Notes: generated from the sequence alone by a model not told the origin. A stretch of DNA of 64,000 bases from Annona cherimola (GCA_030490835.1 CM059973.1:52270008-52334007); one strand, 5' to 3'; counted from the stretch's first letter, positions 1-11,701 are shown. Numbers and translations: made by a program.

Positions 1-870
1 GTCAACTTGGCCTTGAACTTGACCCAAGTCGCATATGGAGTCGACTTCGGATGCGACTTCGGATTCTTCCAGTTTTTAAGTCTGTCTTTTAGGTCGACTT
101 GGTCTGGGACTTGACCCAAGTCGATGCTGGAGTCGACTTCGTTTGCGACTTGACCTCCTTATCTAGCTAAATGAGCTTAAACTCTCTTGAAATGACTTTG
201 GTTACTTTAATTTATTCAAATTTAAGTATTCTTCCTTTGTTTTGCATTTCTTGGAACACTGTATGATTATTTATCTTAAAAACCTTGGATTCTATTTCTT
301 GAATTCTTGAGTACTTGAGTCTTGGAATGCATGGAAGATGTCCAAGTATGTGTTTATGATCCAACATGATGGATTCACGCAAACTTTGCTTGCTTTGGAC
401 TTATTTTGATCTTCATTTGATCCAAGTCAAGTATTTGAGTCGACTTGGTCTTCAACTTCACTCAAGTCTGGCATCAAGTTGACTTGGCCTGCGACTTAGC
501 TCTTGAAGTTCTGTATTTTCAATCTGAAGTCGAATCTTGAGTCGACTTGGCCTGCGACTTCGCTCAAGTCGCATATGGAGTCGACTTCATGTGCGACTTC
601 GGCAGCTTTGCTCCCCAATTTCAATGTTGGACAAAAATAGGGCTTTGAAGTCGCTGTTGGAGTCGACTTGACCTGCGACTTCGCCTAAGTCGATGTCTAA
701 GTCGACTTGGGGATCGACTTGGCCTGTTATGCTTCACATTTTTCATTTTTATAACCTTAAACATTGCACAAGACATGTTAGTAGCTAAAGCATACTCAAA
801 TTGAGTTGTTAATCATCAAAACATATGCTTTGGGTATTTTGCCTTTTGATTTGAACAGTTATTTCCAAGA
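1..870 (-). mobile_element. Sirevirus-type LTR, 5' part, cut by window edge
   Basis: Read on the minus strand, this matches the first ~870 bp of the plus-strand LTR at 1456: the block 721-868 reads as the reverse complement of 1456-1610 with scattered differences. The LTR start is near 870, where the terminal CA (complement of TG) appears mutated to GA. It lies inside the zinc-knuckle coding region of Tekay-A, whose gag resumes at about 871. Most of 1-720 is the AAGTCGACTCC / GCGACTTGG palindromic array typical of this LTR family. The rest lies left of the window, so solo LTR versus element end cannot be decided. Confidence 0.8.
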
Positions 871-1455
871 CTATAAGTATGGACAAGCAGGCCATGTAGC
901 CAAGGAATGTCGGACAGGAGAAGCAAGGGATATTAAATGTTATATCTGTGATCAAATAGGACATATCGCTCCGAACTGCCCGAATAAGGCACAAACGTCA
1001 CAAGGACATGGGAGACCTGCTCAACTTAAGATACCTGGAGCAATGAATAAGCAGGGAACCTCTACAAATCTGGTACATGTGCATGCCTTGACTCGGACAG
1101 AGTCACAAGAACAAGAAGAAAAGGTGGTCACAGGTATGGTTTACATTTTAGGAAATTTAGCAGTTGCTTTGTTTGATTTTGGTGTTAGTCATTCATTCAT
1201 AGCATGCCAATATGTGGCCACCAATGGACTACCGGTAGAGGAAACTAATGAGATAATTCATGTAGAATCCTCTATTTATAGGTTAGCTAATACTAGCCAA
1301 GTATGCAATGCATGTCCTATTATGATAGGATCATTGATTTTAGAAGCCAACTTGCTATTACCTATGACAAAATTTGATAAGATTTTGGGTATGGATTGGC
1401 TGAGTCAACGTGGAGCTATGATTGATTGCAGAAATAAGAAGGTACGATTTAAAGC
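871..1455 (+). pseudogene. Tekay-A gag zinc knuckles and aspartic protease, fragment
   Basis: The frame shows remnants of two CCHC knuckles (first Cys lost, then GQAGHVAKEC; second CYICDQIGHIAPNC), a spacer, and a retropepsin-like domain. The active site normally reads DSG; here LFDFGVSHSF has DFG, so Ser is replaced by Phe and the enzyme is probably dead. The flap/C-terminal signature ILGMDWL is followed by IDCRNKKVRF. The open frame continues left into the Sirevirus LTR and right into the solo LTR, so its apparent start (806) and stop (1474) are insertion artefacts. Coding sense resumes at 3194 after the solo LTR. Confidence 0.85.
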
Positions 1456-1599
1456 TGTTGGAAACAAATGTTGAAATCAAAAGTAAAATACCCAAAATAT
1501 ATGTTTTGATGATTAACAACACAATTTGAGTGAATTTTAACTACTAATATGTTTTGTGCAATGTTTAAGGATATAAAAATGAAAAAATATGAAGCATGG

Positions 1600-2400
1600 C
1601 AGGTCAAGTCAATCATCAAGTCGACTCAGGCATCGACTTAGGCCAAGTCGATCTCCTAGTCGACTCCAGCATCGACTTCGAATGTGATTTTTTGTCCAGC
1701 GTTGAAATTGGGACCAAGAGCTGCCGAAGTCGCAAACGAAGTCGACTCCACATGCGACTTAGGTGAAGTCGCAGACCAATTCGACTCCAGCATCGACTTC
1801 AGACTAACAGCACAGAACTTGAAGAACAAAGTCGCAAACCAAGTCGACCTGATGTTCGACTTGAGTGAAGTTGAAGACCAAGTCGACTCAAACTTTCAAC
1901 TTGGAACAAATGAAGATCAAAACTAGTCCAAAGCAAGTAAGGTTGCATGAATTCATCATGATGGATCGAGAACACACACTTGAACATCTTTCATGCACTC
2001 CATGATCCAAGTACTCAAGAATTCAAGACATGGAGTCAAAAGGTTTCAAGTTAAAATAATCATACAGAATTTCAAATGATACAAATCAAGGGAAGAACAT
2101 TTAATTTGAAGGAAAAAAGTGACCAAAATCATTTCAAAAGAATTCAAATTCAACTAGAAAGCTGAGAAAGTCAAGTCGCAACCGAAGTCGACTCCAGCAG
2201 CGACTTGGGTCAAGTCCCAGTCCAAGTCGATCTAAAAGAGAGACTTGAAAATTGGAGGAATCCGAAGTCGCACCCGAAGTCGACTCCACATGCAACTTAG
2301 GTCAAGTTCAAGACCAAGTCGACCTAAGAAAAAACTTGAGCAGCCCGTTCTCAACTGAAGTCGCACCCGAAGTCGACTCCATCCTGCGACTTGGGTCGCA
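1600..2400 (+). repeat. GTCGAC palindromic modules in Sirevirus LTR U3
   Basis: Two clusters (about 1600-1890 and 2165-2400) consist of imperfect modules alternating AAGTCGACTCC with (T)GCGACTTGGGT or ATCGACTT. Each half pairs with the next (AAGTCGA...TCGACTT, AAGTCGCA...TGCGACTT), giving many potential hairpins. The same clusters recur in every Sirevirus LTR of this window, upstream of the TATA box. Palindromic cis repeats in LTRs are an established Sirevirus feature. Confidence 0.85.
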
Positions 2401-2483
2401 ACGTTCAAAATTTTGAACGTTGGCGCATTTATTACGCGCCAACCAACTCTCTAACGTTCAAATCTCTCCTTTCATTATATATA
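2400..2483 (+). promoter_or_regulatory. Core promoter of solo Sirevirus LTR
   Basis: A perfect 22-bp palindrome centred on AAAATTTT spans 2400-2421 with arms AACGTTC/GAACGTT. Next comes an inverted repeat TTGGCGC (2420-2426) / GCGCCAA (2436-2442), then TATATATA at 2476-2483. The same order is kept in the LTRs at 4534, 11702 and 60836 (reverse). Promoter role is inferred from the TATA position after the U3 array. Confidence 0.7.
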
Positions 2484-2837
2484 GACACTCAAGTGAACGT
2501 GGAAACATACAAGATTGAGCATAAAAAGAGGAATGAGAAGCTACTAAGTTTAATATTCCACTTTCTTCTACATTTGAGTGATCTATACACTTTTGAAGGA
2601 AGAACGAGATTTCAACTTGCTGTTTGCTTCAATGCCAATTGACTCGTCACTTCTACGAATTCTTCCTCGAGCTGAAACTTGCCTACACAAATCTGTAAAG
2701 TGTAGATTTCTTTCATTTCATTTTTTTATTCGATTTTTAGTGCTTGGTTTGATTTTGGTGTTTCAAACCAAGTGATAGCAAAATAGTGTTGTGACTGGAG
2801 TGAGACTCGTCACCTACTTATGTTGTGTATTGTACAC

Positions 2838-2935
2838 GCCCCCTAGAGCTAGAATCTAGAAGAGAGCGGAGGCTCTAATTGTATATGCCCCCTAGAGCTG
2901 GAATCTAGAAGAGAGCGGAGGCTCTAATTGTATTC
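2838..2935 (+). repeat. 49-bp tandem duplication in LTR R/U5
   Basis: Two near-identical copies of a unit starting GCCCCCTAGAGCT begin at 2838 and 2887. The LTRs of the complete Sirevirus (near 5850 and 13012) have one copy; the minus-strand LTR at 60836 has two (starts near 61107 and 61158, period 51). Confidence 0.8.
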
Positions 2936-3193
2936 GTGGAATACGTAGTGGAACCCAAGTCACAAGGGGTGTGAGCTTAGAAGAGTGGAGTAGGGAAGGT
3001 TGCCCAAACCACTATAAATCTTGTCCATTATTTTTCATTTTAACTTTCATAATGTTGTTGCTTTCTATTTTCTTTACTAAAGAGGACTAAACTAAACCGG
3101 GGTAAAGTTTCTAATTTAAGTTGAAAAATTTTAATTACCCAATTCACCCCTCCCCTCTTGGGTAATTGTCATTAACTCGGGACCAACAGAAGC

Positions 3194-4533
3194 GGCCCCA
3201 GAAAAGAAATAACCATTAGAAAGCTAAGACAGCCTGAAAATTCGACGATATTGATATCATCCATGAAAGCGGTCAAGATGATCCGCCAAAGGTGCCAAGC
3301 GTATCTGGTATCAGTTAATATGGAGATGGGTACAGAGGTAAAAATAAATCAAATCTCGTTGGTTAGAGAATTTCCTGATGTATTTTCAAAGGAACTAATC
3401 ACATTACCTCCACAAAGAGAAATGGATATGACCATAGACATTATACCAGGTACAACTCCAATATCCAAAACTCCATACAGGATGACACCGGCTAAAATGA
3501 ATGAGTTGAGGACTCAGATACAGGAGCTATTAGACAAAGGTTTTATTAGACCCAGTATATCGCCCTGGGAAGCTCCAATATTATTTGTAAGGAAAAAGGA
3601 TGGAAGTTTGAGGCTATGTATTGATTACAGAGAATTAAATAAGGTCACGGTGAAGAATAAATATCCACTGCCCAGGATCGATGATTTGCTCGATTAGTTG
3701 CAAGGAGCTACAACTTTCTCTAAGATTGATTTACAGTTAGGGTATCATCAGTTGAGAATATATCCTACCGATGTTCACAAAATAGCTTTTCGAACTAGGT
3801 ATGGACATTATGAGTTTTTAGTGATGCCTTTCGGGCTCACTAATGCCCCTGCTGTATTGGTGGATATGATGAATAGGATATTTCGGGACTATCTTGATTA
3901 GTTTGTGGTTGCGTTTATTGACGATGTCCTGATTTACTCCAAAACAGAGAAAGAACAGAACTTCATTTGCGAAAGGTATTGAAAAGGCTGAGAAAAGAGA
4001 AATTGTATACTAAGTTAAAGAAATGTGAATTTTGGTTGAAGCAAGTAGAATTTTTGAGTCATCTAATATCAGAAAAAGGTATTCAAGTTGATCCTCAGAA
4101 GATTGAGGCAATTTTGAAATGGCAAAGATCGACGACCGTTACGGAAATTCGAAGCTTTCTGGGATTAGCAGACTATTATAGAAGGTTTGTTGAAGGATTC
4201 TCACAACTATCAGCCCCATTAACAAAATTGGCTCGTAAAGGAGTCAGGTATGTATGGTATGAAGAATGTAAGCGCAGTTTTCAAGAGTTGAAGCAATAGT
4301 TGATAGAAGCACCTATCCTAACCCTACTTGAAGGAAATGAAGGTTTTGTGGTTTATAGTGATGCTTCAAAAAAGGGTTTGAGGTGTGTGCTAATGCAGAG
4401 AGGAAAGGTGATAGCTTATGCATCGCGACAGTTGAAGCCCAATGAGGTAAGCTACCCCACTCATGTTTAAAGTTAGCAGCAGTGATGTTTGCCTTGAAAA
4501 TATGGAGACATTACCTGTATGGTACTAGGTGCG
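3194..4533 (+). pseudogene. Tekay-A reverse transcriptase and start of RNase H
   Basis: The reading shows gypsy RT blocks: a proline-rich entry ([15 protein letters not shown]), [55 protein letters not shown], the [11 protein letters not shown] block and AFIDDVLIYSK, which carries the catalytic Asp-Asp pair. After it come the thumb/connection ([16 protein letters not shown]) and RNase H start ([10 protein letters not shown]). In-frame TAG stops interrupt at 3695-3697, 3898-3900 and 4297-4299, and the frame shifts around 3940-3966. The Sirevirus insertion cuts the RNase H at 4533; it resumes at 13320. Not functional. Confidence 0.88.
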
Positions 4534-6154
4534 TGTTGGAAACATGTGAAAAATAAGCCGAGTCTATATTTTGATGATTAACAAACCAATTTGAGTAAGT
4601 TTTGGTTACTAACATGTTTGTGAAAATGATTAAAGGATACACAAATGAAGAAAATGAAGCATGACAGGTTAAGTCGATTTCCAAGTCGACTCAGGCATCG
4701 ACTTAGGCCAAGTCGATCCCCAAGTCGACTCCAGCAGCGACCTCAAAGCGTCATTTTCGTCCAGCGTTCAAATCGGGGAACCAAGCTGCCGAATTCGCAA
4801 ACGAAGTCGACTCCGCATGCGGCTTGGGTGATGTCGCAGACCAAGTCGACTCCGGTATCGACTTCAAACTTCTTTTTCGGTCCAGAGTTGAAATCAGGGA
4901 CGAGAGCTGCCGAAGTCACATCCCAAGTCGACTCTGCATGCGACTTGGGTGAAGTCGCAGACCAAGTCGACTCCAGCTTCGACTTCAGACTGACAGCATG
5001 CGTTTTGAAGATCACAACAAGTCTAAAGTAAAGATGCATGGATTCATCAATTCAAATTAAGAACACACATTTGGACATCACTGGGCACTCCAAGATTCAA
5101 GTATTCAAGATTTCAAGATATAGAGCTTAAAATTTTCAAGCTAGGATGATTATACTAAGTTCCGAGAGTTATAAATAAATGGGAGAACAATCAATATGAA
5201 GAAAATCAAGTGATCAAGGTCATCTTCGAAGATTTCAAGTTCATCAAGCAAGCTGAGGAAGTGAAGTCGCACCCGAACTCGACTTCACCTGCGACTTGGG
5301 TCAAGTCGAGGACCAAGTCGACCTAGACTAGAACTTAAAGAAGTTACGGACAGCCGAAGTTGCACCCGAAGTCGACTCCATCTGCGACTTGGGCGAAATC
5401 GCACCCGAAGTCGATTCCACCTGCGACTTGGGTCCCAACGGTCGGAAATTTTTCGAACGTTGGCGCATTAAATGCGCGCCACCTACTTCCAAACGTTTGG
5501 ATTCCCTCAACATTTATAAAAGACATTCAATATGAACGTAGAGGGTAGCTGAGAATTCATTGATTGAGCACAACTCCCATCTCTAAGAGCATTAAGTGAT
5601 CAAACCATCATATAGAAGAAGAACCTCGCTTTCAAACTGCCAAGAGTTGCTTGTTGAATCTTTCAGACTGCATTACAAGTTCTTCTCTGCGTCAAATCTG
5701 CCTCTATACATCAGTAACGTGTAAAAACTTTCTTTTACTTTTTCTTGTTGTATTGAACTTGATTTAGTTTGGGTAACTAAGATCAAGTGTAACCAAAGTA
5801 GTGCGTGATTGGAGTGGAACTAGTCACCTACTTGTGCTGTGAATTGTTGATGCCCCCTATAGCTGGAATCTAGAAGAGAGCAGTGGCTCTAGTTGTATTT
5901 GTGAAATACATAGTGGAACTCAAGTCGCAAGAGGTGTGAGCTTGGAAGAGTAGAGTAGGGAAAGTTGCCCGAACCACTATAAAATCTTGCTTGTTGATTT
6001 TTATTTCTGCTCTCAGCACTATATTGCTTTCCATTTGTTTCTTCATAAAGGGGACTAGATTAATTCGGGGTAAAATTCTGTTTAAGTTGAAAAATTTTAA
6101 ATACCCAATTCACCCATCCCCTCTTGGGTAATTGCCATTAACTCGGGACCAACA
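4534..6154 (+). repeat. Sirevirus 5' LTR
   Basis: Starts TGTTGGAAAC and ends GGGACCAACA. It holds GTCGAC modules at about 4670-5010 and 5265-5440, an inverted repeat GGCGCATT/AATGCGCGCC near 5462-5480, and TATAAAA at 5515-5521. Open frames on either strand here come from the repeat modules. Confidence 0.92.
5515..5521 (+). promoter_or_regulatory. TATA box of Sirevirus 5' LTR
   Basis: TATAAAA follows the GTCGAC array and the GGCGC inverted repeat at the same relative position as in the other family LTRs (2476-2483; 12675-12681; minus strand 61536-61544). Transcription would begin roughly 30 bp downstream. Confidence 0.65.
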
Positions 6155-6172
6155 AGTGATATCAGAGCAGGT
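6155..6172 (+). other. Primer-binding site (initiator tRNA-Met)
   Basis: TGATATCAGAGCAGGT starts two to three bases after the LTR end and resembles the classic TGGTATCAGAGC complement of plant initiator tRNA-Met, with one substitution in the first bases and one base missing near the end. Confidence 0.8.
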
Positions 6173-6202
6173 CTTTGAGTTTTACCAAAGAGATCTTTTG
6201 AT

Positions 6203-8357
6203 ATGGCATCCCAATCTACTTCCGTTCCCGCTTTTGTTGAAGGCCAATCTTTTACTAGGCCACCATTGTTTGATGGGAACAATTTTGGTTATTGGAAGCT
6301 ACGTATGAAACAACTCATCATGACTACAGATATGGACTCTTGGATTGCAATCCAAGACGGTGTAACCTTGCCTACTGATGAAGGAGCTTCCAAATTGACC
6401 GATGAGGAAGTAAAAACTGTTAAGAACAACGCTAAAGCTATGAACTCATTGTTTTGTGCTCTTACCGCTTCCGAATATGATAGAGTATCCTCTTGTTTAA
6501 CTGCAAAAGAGATGTGTGATACATTAATATCTATCTATGAAGGAACTTTTCAAGTCCAAGGGATAAGGAGAAATATTTTGATTGGAGAATTGGAGAGCTT
6601 TAAAATGCTAGAAACAGAAAATATTTCTAAAATGTTTGCTAGATTCTCTAAAATTACTAATGCTTTGAAAGGTCTTAGAAAAGCTATTTCTGAATCTGAA
6701 CAGGTCATGAAAATCCGAAGAGCTCTACCGGAATCTTGGACTCCAAAGATTACTGCAATAGAAGAAGCCAAGGACCTAAACACATTGAAGCTAGAAGATC
6801 TTATTATCTGATTAATGTCACATGAGCTAATCAAGAAAAGAAATGAAGATCACCACAAAGGAAAAAGAGCAATTGCACTAAAAGTCACCCATAACTCGGA
6901 TGAGTCCACCTCCTCATCTCATAATGATGATGAGGACATTGCTCTACTTACTCGCAGATTTCGAAAGTTTGTGAGAAAAGAAAAAAATTTCAAAGATTTC
7001 AAAGAGAGACCTCAAAAAGAGAAGAAGGAGGAGGCTACAAAGTGTTATAGATGCGGCGGTATGGGACATATGTAAGCTTAATGTCCTACATCGGAAGAAA
7101 GATCAAAGGATCATCAAGAAAGGAAGGAAAGATATGAAAGCCAAAAATTTCAAAGGCCCAAGGGAAAAGGAATGTACGTGAATGAAGAAACTTCATCAAT
7201 AAGTAGCTCCTCAACCAATGATTTTGAAGCGGAAAATTGCGCAAGAATATGCTGCATGGCGGAGATTGAGCAAGAAGAAACTTTGAACACAACAGAAGTT
7301 TTGGAAGAGCAAACCACCTCAACAAAATGCACAAGTAATGAAGAGGTAACTTCCAAATTTTGTCATTCTCAGGGTGTGTTTGGTTGGAGGTAAAACTTTT
7401 GATGAAAAGTTTTAGAGGTAGAAGTTGTCAAATTGATAGAAAATGATGTGATATAATAGGGGTAATGATGATGAATAAAGAGAATAAAGTTAAAATAGAT
7501 AGGTTAGTTGTATGGGTAGTTGCGTAGAAATGATTGAAAAGTAGGGTAGTTTGTATAGAAAAATGTGAAAAAATAATTAAAAAATAGAGTAGTTATGAAG
7601 AGTGAAAAGTTTTGTGTTGAAAAGTTTTAATTGACAAGTTTTTGCCCCAAACAAACACACCCTCAATCTACTTATTCTTCTATTCAAGAATGTCTAAAAT
7701 GTGCTGAATTAGAGGAATTACAACATGCATATGATTCATTATATGAGGAAATCAAAAAATTAGGAAACAAGTTATATTAAAGAGACAACGATGCAATTCT
7801 ATTATTATTGTAAATGGAAAACTAGCGAAAAGTACAACAAAATTGAAAGAAGAAAATGAACTACTATTGAAAGAAGTGGAAAAATTGAAAAAGGAGAATG
7901 AATCCTTAAATGAATCATTAACTAAGTTCTCTAATCTAGGAGAAAGTATAAAAATATTTCTGAACATGACCTCTCAAAACAATAAAAGAGGTCTTGGATA
8001 CTCCACATTTGATCAAGGAGAAAGTAGCAAATTAAGTTGCCAAAACTTGGGAAAAATCAAGCTAAAACTGCACCTATTTACAAACCCAAAGGAAAACATA
8101 TCATTTGGACTAGAAGGCCAATTTTTGAACCACTACATACTTGGAGGCCTACTCCTAGATTATCAATGGCCTGCAATTTTTGCAATAAGATGGGTCACAA
8201 AATCTATAAATGCAACTTTAAGAAACTGTATGACCATGGTGCAAAATTAGTTTGGGTTCCAAGAAACACAAGATTTGGGCTTTCAAGAATAGAACAACAA
8301 AGATTAAATCAGTTTACTAACCCAAATGGACCCATAAAATGGGTACCAAAGAAATAA
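6203..8357 (+). pseudogene. Sirevirus gag, broken by stop codons and a MITE
   Basis: The start ATG at 6203 lies about 30 bp after the primer site. The N-terminal ~200 residues are a copia gag (UBN2-like), with RPPLFDGNNFGYWKLRMK near the start. A TGA at 6809-6811 interrupts it; reading continues from the next codons to a zinc knuckle CYRCGGMGHM (~7045) followed by a stop. After a charged linker a 292-bp MITE (7372-7663) is inserted. Beyond it are a Lys/Glu-rich coiled-coil stretch (7843-7930) and, after a frame change near 8040, a second knuckle CNFCNKMGHKIYKC and a tail ending KWVPKK. Intact gag would form the particle and bind RNA. Confidence 0.85.
7372..7663. mobile_element. MITE (Tourist-like or unclassified), 292 bp
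   Basis: Imperfect terminal inverted repeats of about 25 bp start GGGTGTGTTTGG and end AAACAAACACACCC. A three-base duplication TCA flanks it (7369-7371; 7664-7666), and removing it rejoins the Sirevirus gag. It has no coding capacity and internal AAAAGTTTT repeats. A three-base duplication suits PIF/Harbinger-derived Tourist MITEs, although TCA is not the usual TWA. Confidence 0.85.
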
Positions 8358-8403
8358 GATTTATTTGTTCATTTTTCAGATATGTTTCAAGGCAAAAGCA
8401 AGC

Positions 8404-11360
8404 AATGTTTGGTTCATGGATAGTGGTTGCTCAAGGCACATGACTGGAGAAAGAAGTTTATTTCATAAACTAAAGCCTTGCAACGATGGAACTGTTGCCT
8501 TTGGAAACAACAAAAAAAGTAAAATTAAAGGTAAATGAAACATTTATAGTATTTCAAATGCATGTATGAAGGATGTGTTGTTTGTTGAAGGACTCAAGCA
8601 CAATCTAATGAGTATTAGTTAATTGTGTGACAAAGGATACAAGGTTGTGCTTGAATCATCTATATGCAATGTATTTGATGGAGAACATATCATGTTTAGC
8701 GGAAAAAGATATGGAAATATTTATTTGTTTCCATGACTTTGGCATAAGAGGCTTGGGCATGTAAACATGTCAAACATCAAGACCCTATGGAAAAAGAATT
8801 TGGTGGAAGGATTTTCAAAATTGAAATATGACAAAGATAAAATTTGCAAGGCATGTCAATTGTCAAAACAACATAAAATGTCCTTCTCTACCAAAAAGGA
8901 GATTTCCATTACTAGGTCACTTTAATTGCTACACATGGATCTATATGGGTCATCCGATATTTTAACCATTGGTGGAAAGAAGTATGTGTTTGTAATAGTT
9001 GATGACTTTTTAAGATTCACATGAGTAATTCTCTTAGCTAGCAAAGATGAAGCTTTCTCTATGTTTGCAACTTTTATAAACTTGGCGCAAAATGAAAAAC
9101 AAAGTACTATTATGACCATTAGAAGTGATCATGGTGGTGAGTTTGAAAATAAACGATTCATAGAATTATGTAATGAAAAAGGAATTCACCACACATTTTC
9201 TGCACCAAGAACTCCACAACAAAATGGAGTGGTTAAAAGGAAAAATAGAACAATGCTACATGAGAGTAAATTATCTAAGAAATTTTGGGGTGAAGTACAG
9301 CTTGTCATGTGTTGAATCGAGTTACCATTAGAGCAATCTTGAAAAAGACCCCATATGAGCTATGGAAAGGTAGAAAACCAAATATTTTATATTTTCATAT
9401 TTTTGGTTGCACATGTTATGTTTTGAACAATGGAAAAACTAACTTGGGAAAACTAGATGCTAAGAGTGATGAGACAATATTCCTTGGTTACTCATCAAAT
9501 AGCAAAGCATATAGAGTCTTCAATAAATGGAACCAAGTTGTAAAAGAGTCAATACATGTTGTTTTTGATGAATTTAATCCATGCTCCAAAAGAAAAGATG
9601 ATTTAAGTGATGCAGATGATGTCACAAGTAATCCTGAAAAACTGCATGTGGAAAAACAAGAAGAAATCACGGAGGAAAGGTAATTGAAGGTAATAATTCT
9701 CATAAACCTCCAACTAACTTAAAAATCAGAAATGCCCATCCAATTGAGCAAGTTATAGGGAATATCTATGAAGGTGTAAAGACTAGAAGGTCAAAACAAA
9801 ATATTTGTGGACAATACGCCTTTGTATCCAAAATTGAACCAACCTCTATTGATCAAGCTCTTGATGATGAAAACTGGATCATAGCAATGCAAGAAGAGCT
9901 AAATCAATTTGAAAGAAACCAAGTTTGGCATCTTGTTCCCAAACCAAAAGACTGTATTGTTATTGGCACAAAATGGGTCTTTAGAAACAAATTAGATGAA
10001 AGTGGACTTGTGGTAAGAAACAAAGCTAGACTTGTGGCAAAAGGATACTCACAAGAAGAAGGAATAGACTTTGAGGAATCCTATGCTCCGGTTGCTAGAT
10101 TAGAGGTCATTCGCATCTTACTAGATTTCGCATCTCACATGAACTTTAAGTTGTTTCAAATGGATGTTAAAAGTGCATTTTTGAATGGGTATATAAATGA
10201 AGAGGTATATGTTGAACAACCACTTGGATTTGAGGAGAAAGATCAATCTAAATTTGTATACAAATTAACCAAAGCATTATATGGATTAAAACAAGCTCCA
10301 AGGGCTTGGTATGAAAGATTAAGCAAATTTCTGATTGATCATGATTTTCAAAAGGGAAAGGTAGACACTACTTTGTTTATCAAGTATAAAGAAAAAGATA
10401 TCTTGATTATTCAAATTTATGTTGATGATATTATTTTTGGTGCTACTAATGAGATCCTTTGTCAAGAATTTTCTAAGCTTAGCAGAAAGAATTTAAGATG
10501 AGTATGATGGGGGAGCTGAATTTCTTCCTTGGACTATAATTAAGCAATTAAGTGAAGAGATCTTCATAAACCAGTCCAAGTATATCAAAGAAATGTTGAA
10601 GAAATTCGGCATGAAAAACAGCAAAGGGGCAAACATGCCTATGAGTTCAACCATTAAAATTGACAAAGACGAGAAAGTCAAACCAGTTGATTTAAAGTTA
10701 TATAAAAGCATGATAGGTTCTTTATTATATTTAACTGCTTCTAGACCCTATATACTGTTTAGTGTTTGTATGTGCTCTAGATTTCAATCATGTCCAAAAA
10801 AATCACACTTGGTAGCTGTAAAAAGAATTTTCAAATATTTAGTTGATACTACCAACATAGGACTTTGGTATCCAAAGGGTTCTAATTTTGATCCAATCGG
10901 CTACTCAGACGCGGATTTTGCCGGTTACAAGGTAGATAGAAAAAGCACTAGTGGAACATGTCAGTTTCTTGGGAACATGTTGGTTTCATGGTTTTCAAGA
11001 AAACAAACTAGTGTTGCTCTATCCACCGTGGAAGCCGAATATATTGCCACCGGGAGCTGTTGTGCCCAATTACTTTGGATGAAACAATAACTTAGAGATT
11101 ATGGTATAGATTTTAAAGATATACCTATTAGATGTGATAATACAAGTGCAATATGTTTAACTAAAAATCCAGTATTGCATTCTAGGACCAAGCATATAGA
11201 CCTTAGACATCATTTTATTAGAGAACATGTAGAAAATAACGATATATGTTTGAAATATGTGAGAACAGAAGATCAAATTGCAGATATATTCACCAAACCT
11301 CTAGCAAAAGAATCTTTTTATAAAATCAGAAATGATATGGGAATGAATGAATTAAATTAG
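8404..11360 (+). pseudogene. Sirevirus pol: protease, integrase, RT, RNase H
   Basis: Domains appear in copia order. Protease active site WFMDSGCSRHMTG is at 8410-8448. The integrase zinc region LWHKRLGHVNMSN is preceded by a TGA (8734-8736); the core has DLYGS, SDHGGEF and TPQQNGVV, with a stop near 9025 and a short deletion after KRKNRTM. RT spans about 9850-10501 with [17 protein letters not shown] and the catalytic YVDDIIFG. RNase H follows (YSDADFAG at ~10903; VEAEYIA; stop 11088-11090) and ends TKPLAKESFY at about 11325. Stops and frameshifts make it non-functional, though the RT segment is still open for 204 codons. Confidence 0.9.
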
Positions 11361-11400
11361 AAAAAATAAGATAGGAGAAATGAAATTAGAAAAGCACAAA

Positions 11401-11701
11401 CTGAGGGGGAGCACAGGTTCAGGGGAGCAGCCCTGCCATTCTCAAAGGATTAACCCGCTCCATCTCTATTTTTTGATCAATTGACAAAAAGGGGGAGAAG
11501 AGATTAGGATTTGAGTTTTGAGTAGTCTCGGTTTGAAATGCTTGTATGAATGATTTTAAATTATGATTTATTGGAAATGAAATATGTATGAATGGTTTTA
11601 AATTATGATGAAATATGTATGTTAAACTTCAAAATGCAAAAATAGTATGTTGAAAGGTATACACTCAAATCGGTTTTGTCAATCATCAAAAAGGGGGAGA
11701 T
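11401..11701 (+). other. Repeated polypurine tracts before 3' LTR
   Basis: GACAAAAAGGGGGAGAAG at 11483-11500 is repeated as CAAAAAGGGGGAGAT directly before the 3' LTR (11687-11701), and a looser CTGAGGGGGAGCA lies at 11401. The last copy would prime plus-strand DNA. Multiple tracts are a Sirevirus hallmark. The intervening ~190 bp hold no gene. Confidence 0.8.

Larger units (their letters stand above)
1456..3188 (+). mobile_element. Solo LTR of a Sirevirus-type copia element
   Basis: The 1733-bp segment begins TGTTGGAAAC and ends GGGACCAACA, the same termini as the Sirevirus LTRs at 4534 and 11702. It is flanked by AAAGC (1451-1455) and GAAGC (3189-3193), a target duplication with one mismatch, and removing it restores the Tekay-A protease reading into the following codons. 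No internal region is attached, so this is a solo LTR left by LTR-LTR recombination. Short open frames within it (for example 1684-1926) are products of the GTCGAC array and are not genes. Confidence 0.88.

Noticed and set aside
806..1474. Apparent 222-codon gene with zinc knuckle and protease-like text
   Set aside because: Its first ~22 codons are antisense Sirevirus LTR and its last codons lie in the solo LTR; only 871-1455 is gypsy gag/protease.
1684..1926. Short open frames with repeated Val-Asp-Ser text here and at 4645, 11813, 62049
   Set aside because: They are translations of the GTCGAC array in LTRs, open on several frames and strands, with no conserved start or product.
4670..5440. 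Regular repeats with palindromic halves, at first glance like a CRISPR array
   Set aside because: Repeats are degenerate, spacing is irregular, there are no cas genes, and the context is a plant LTR.
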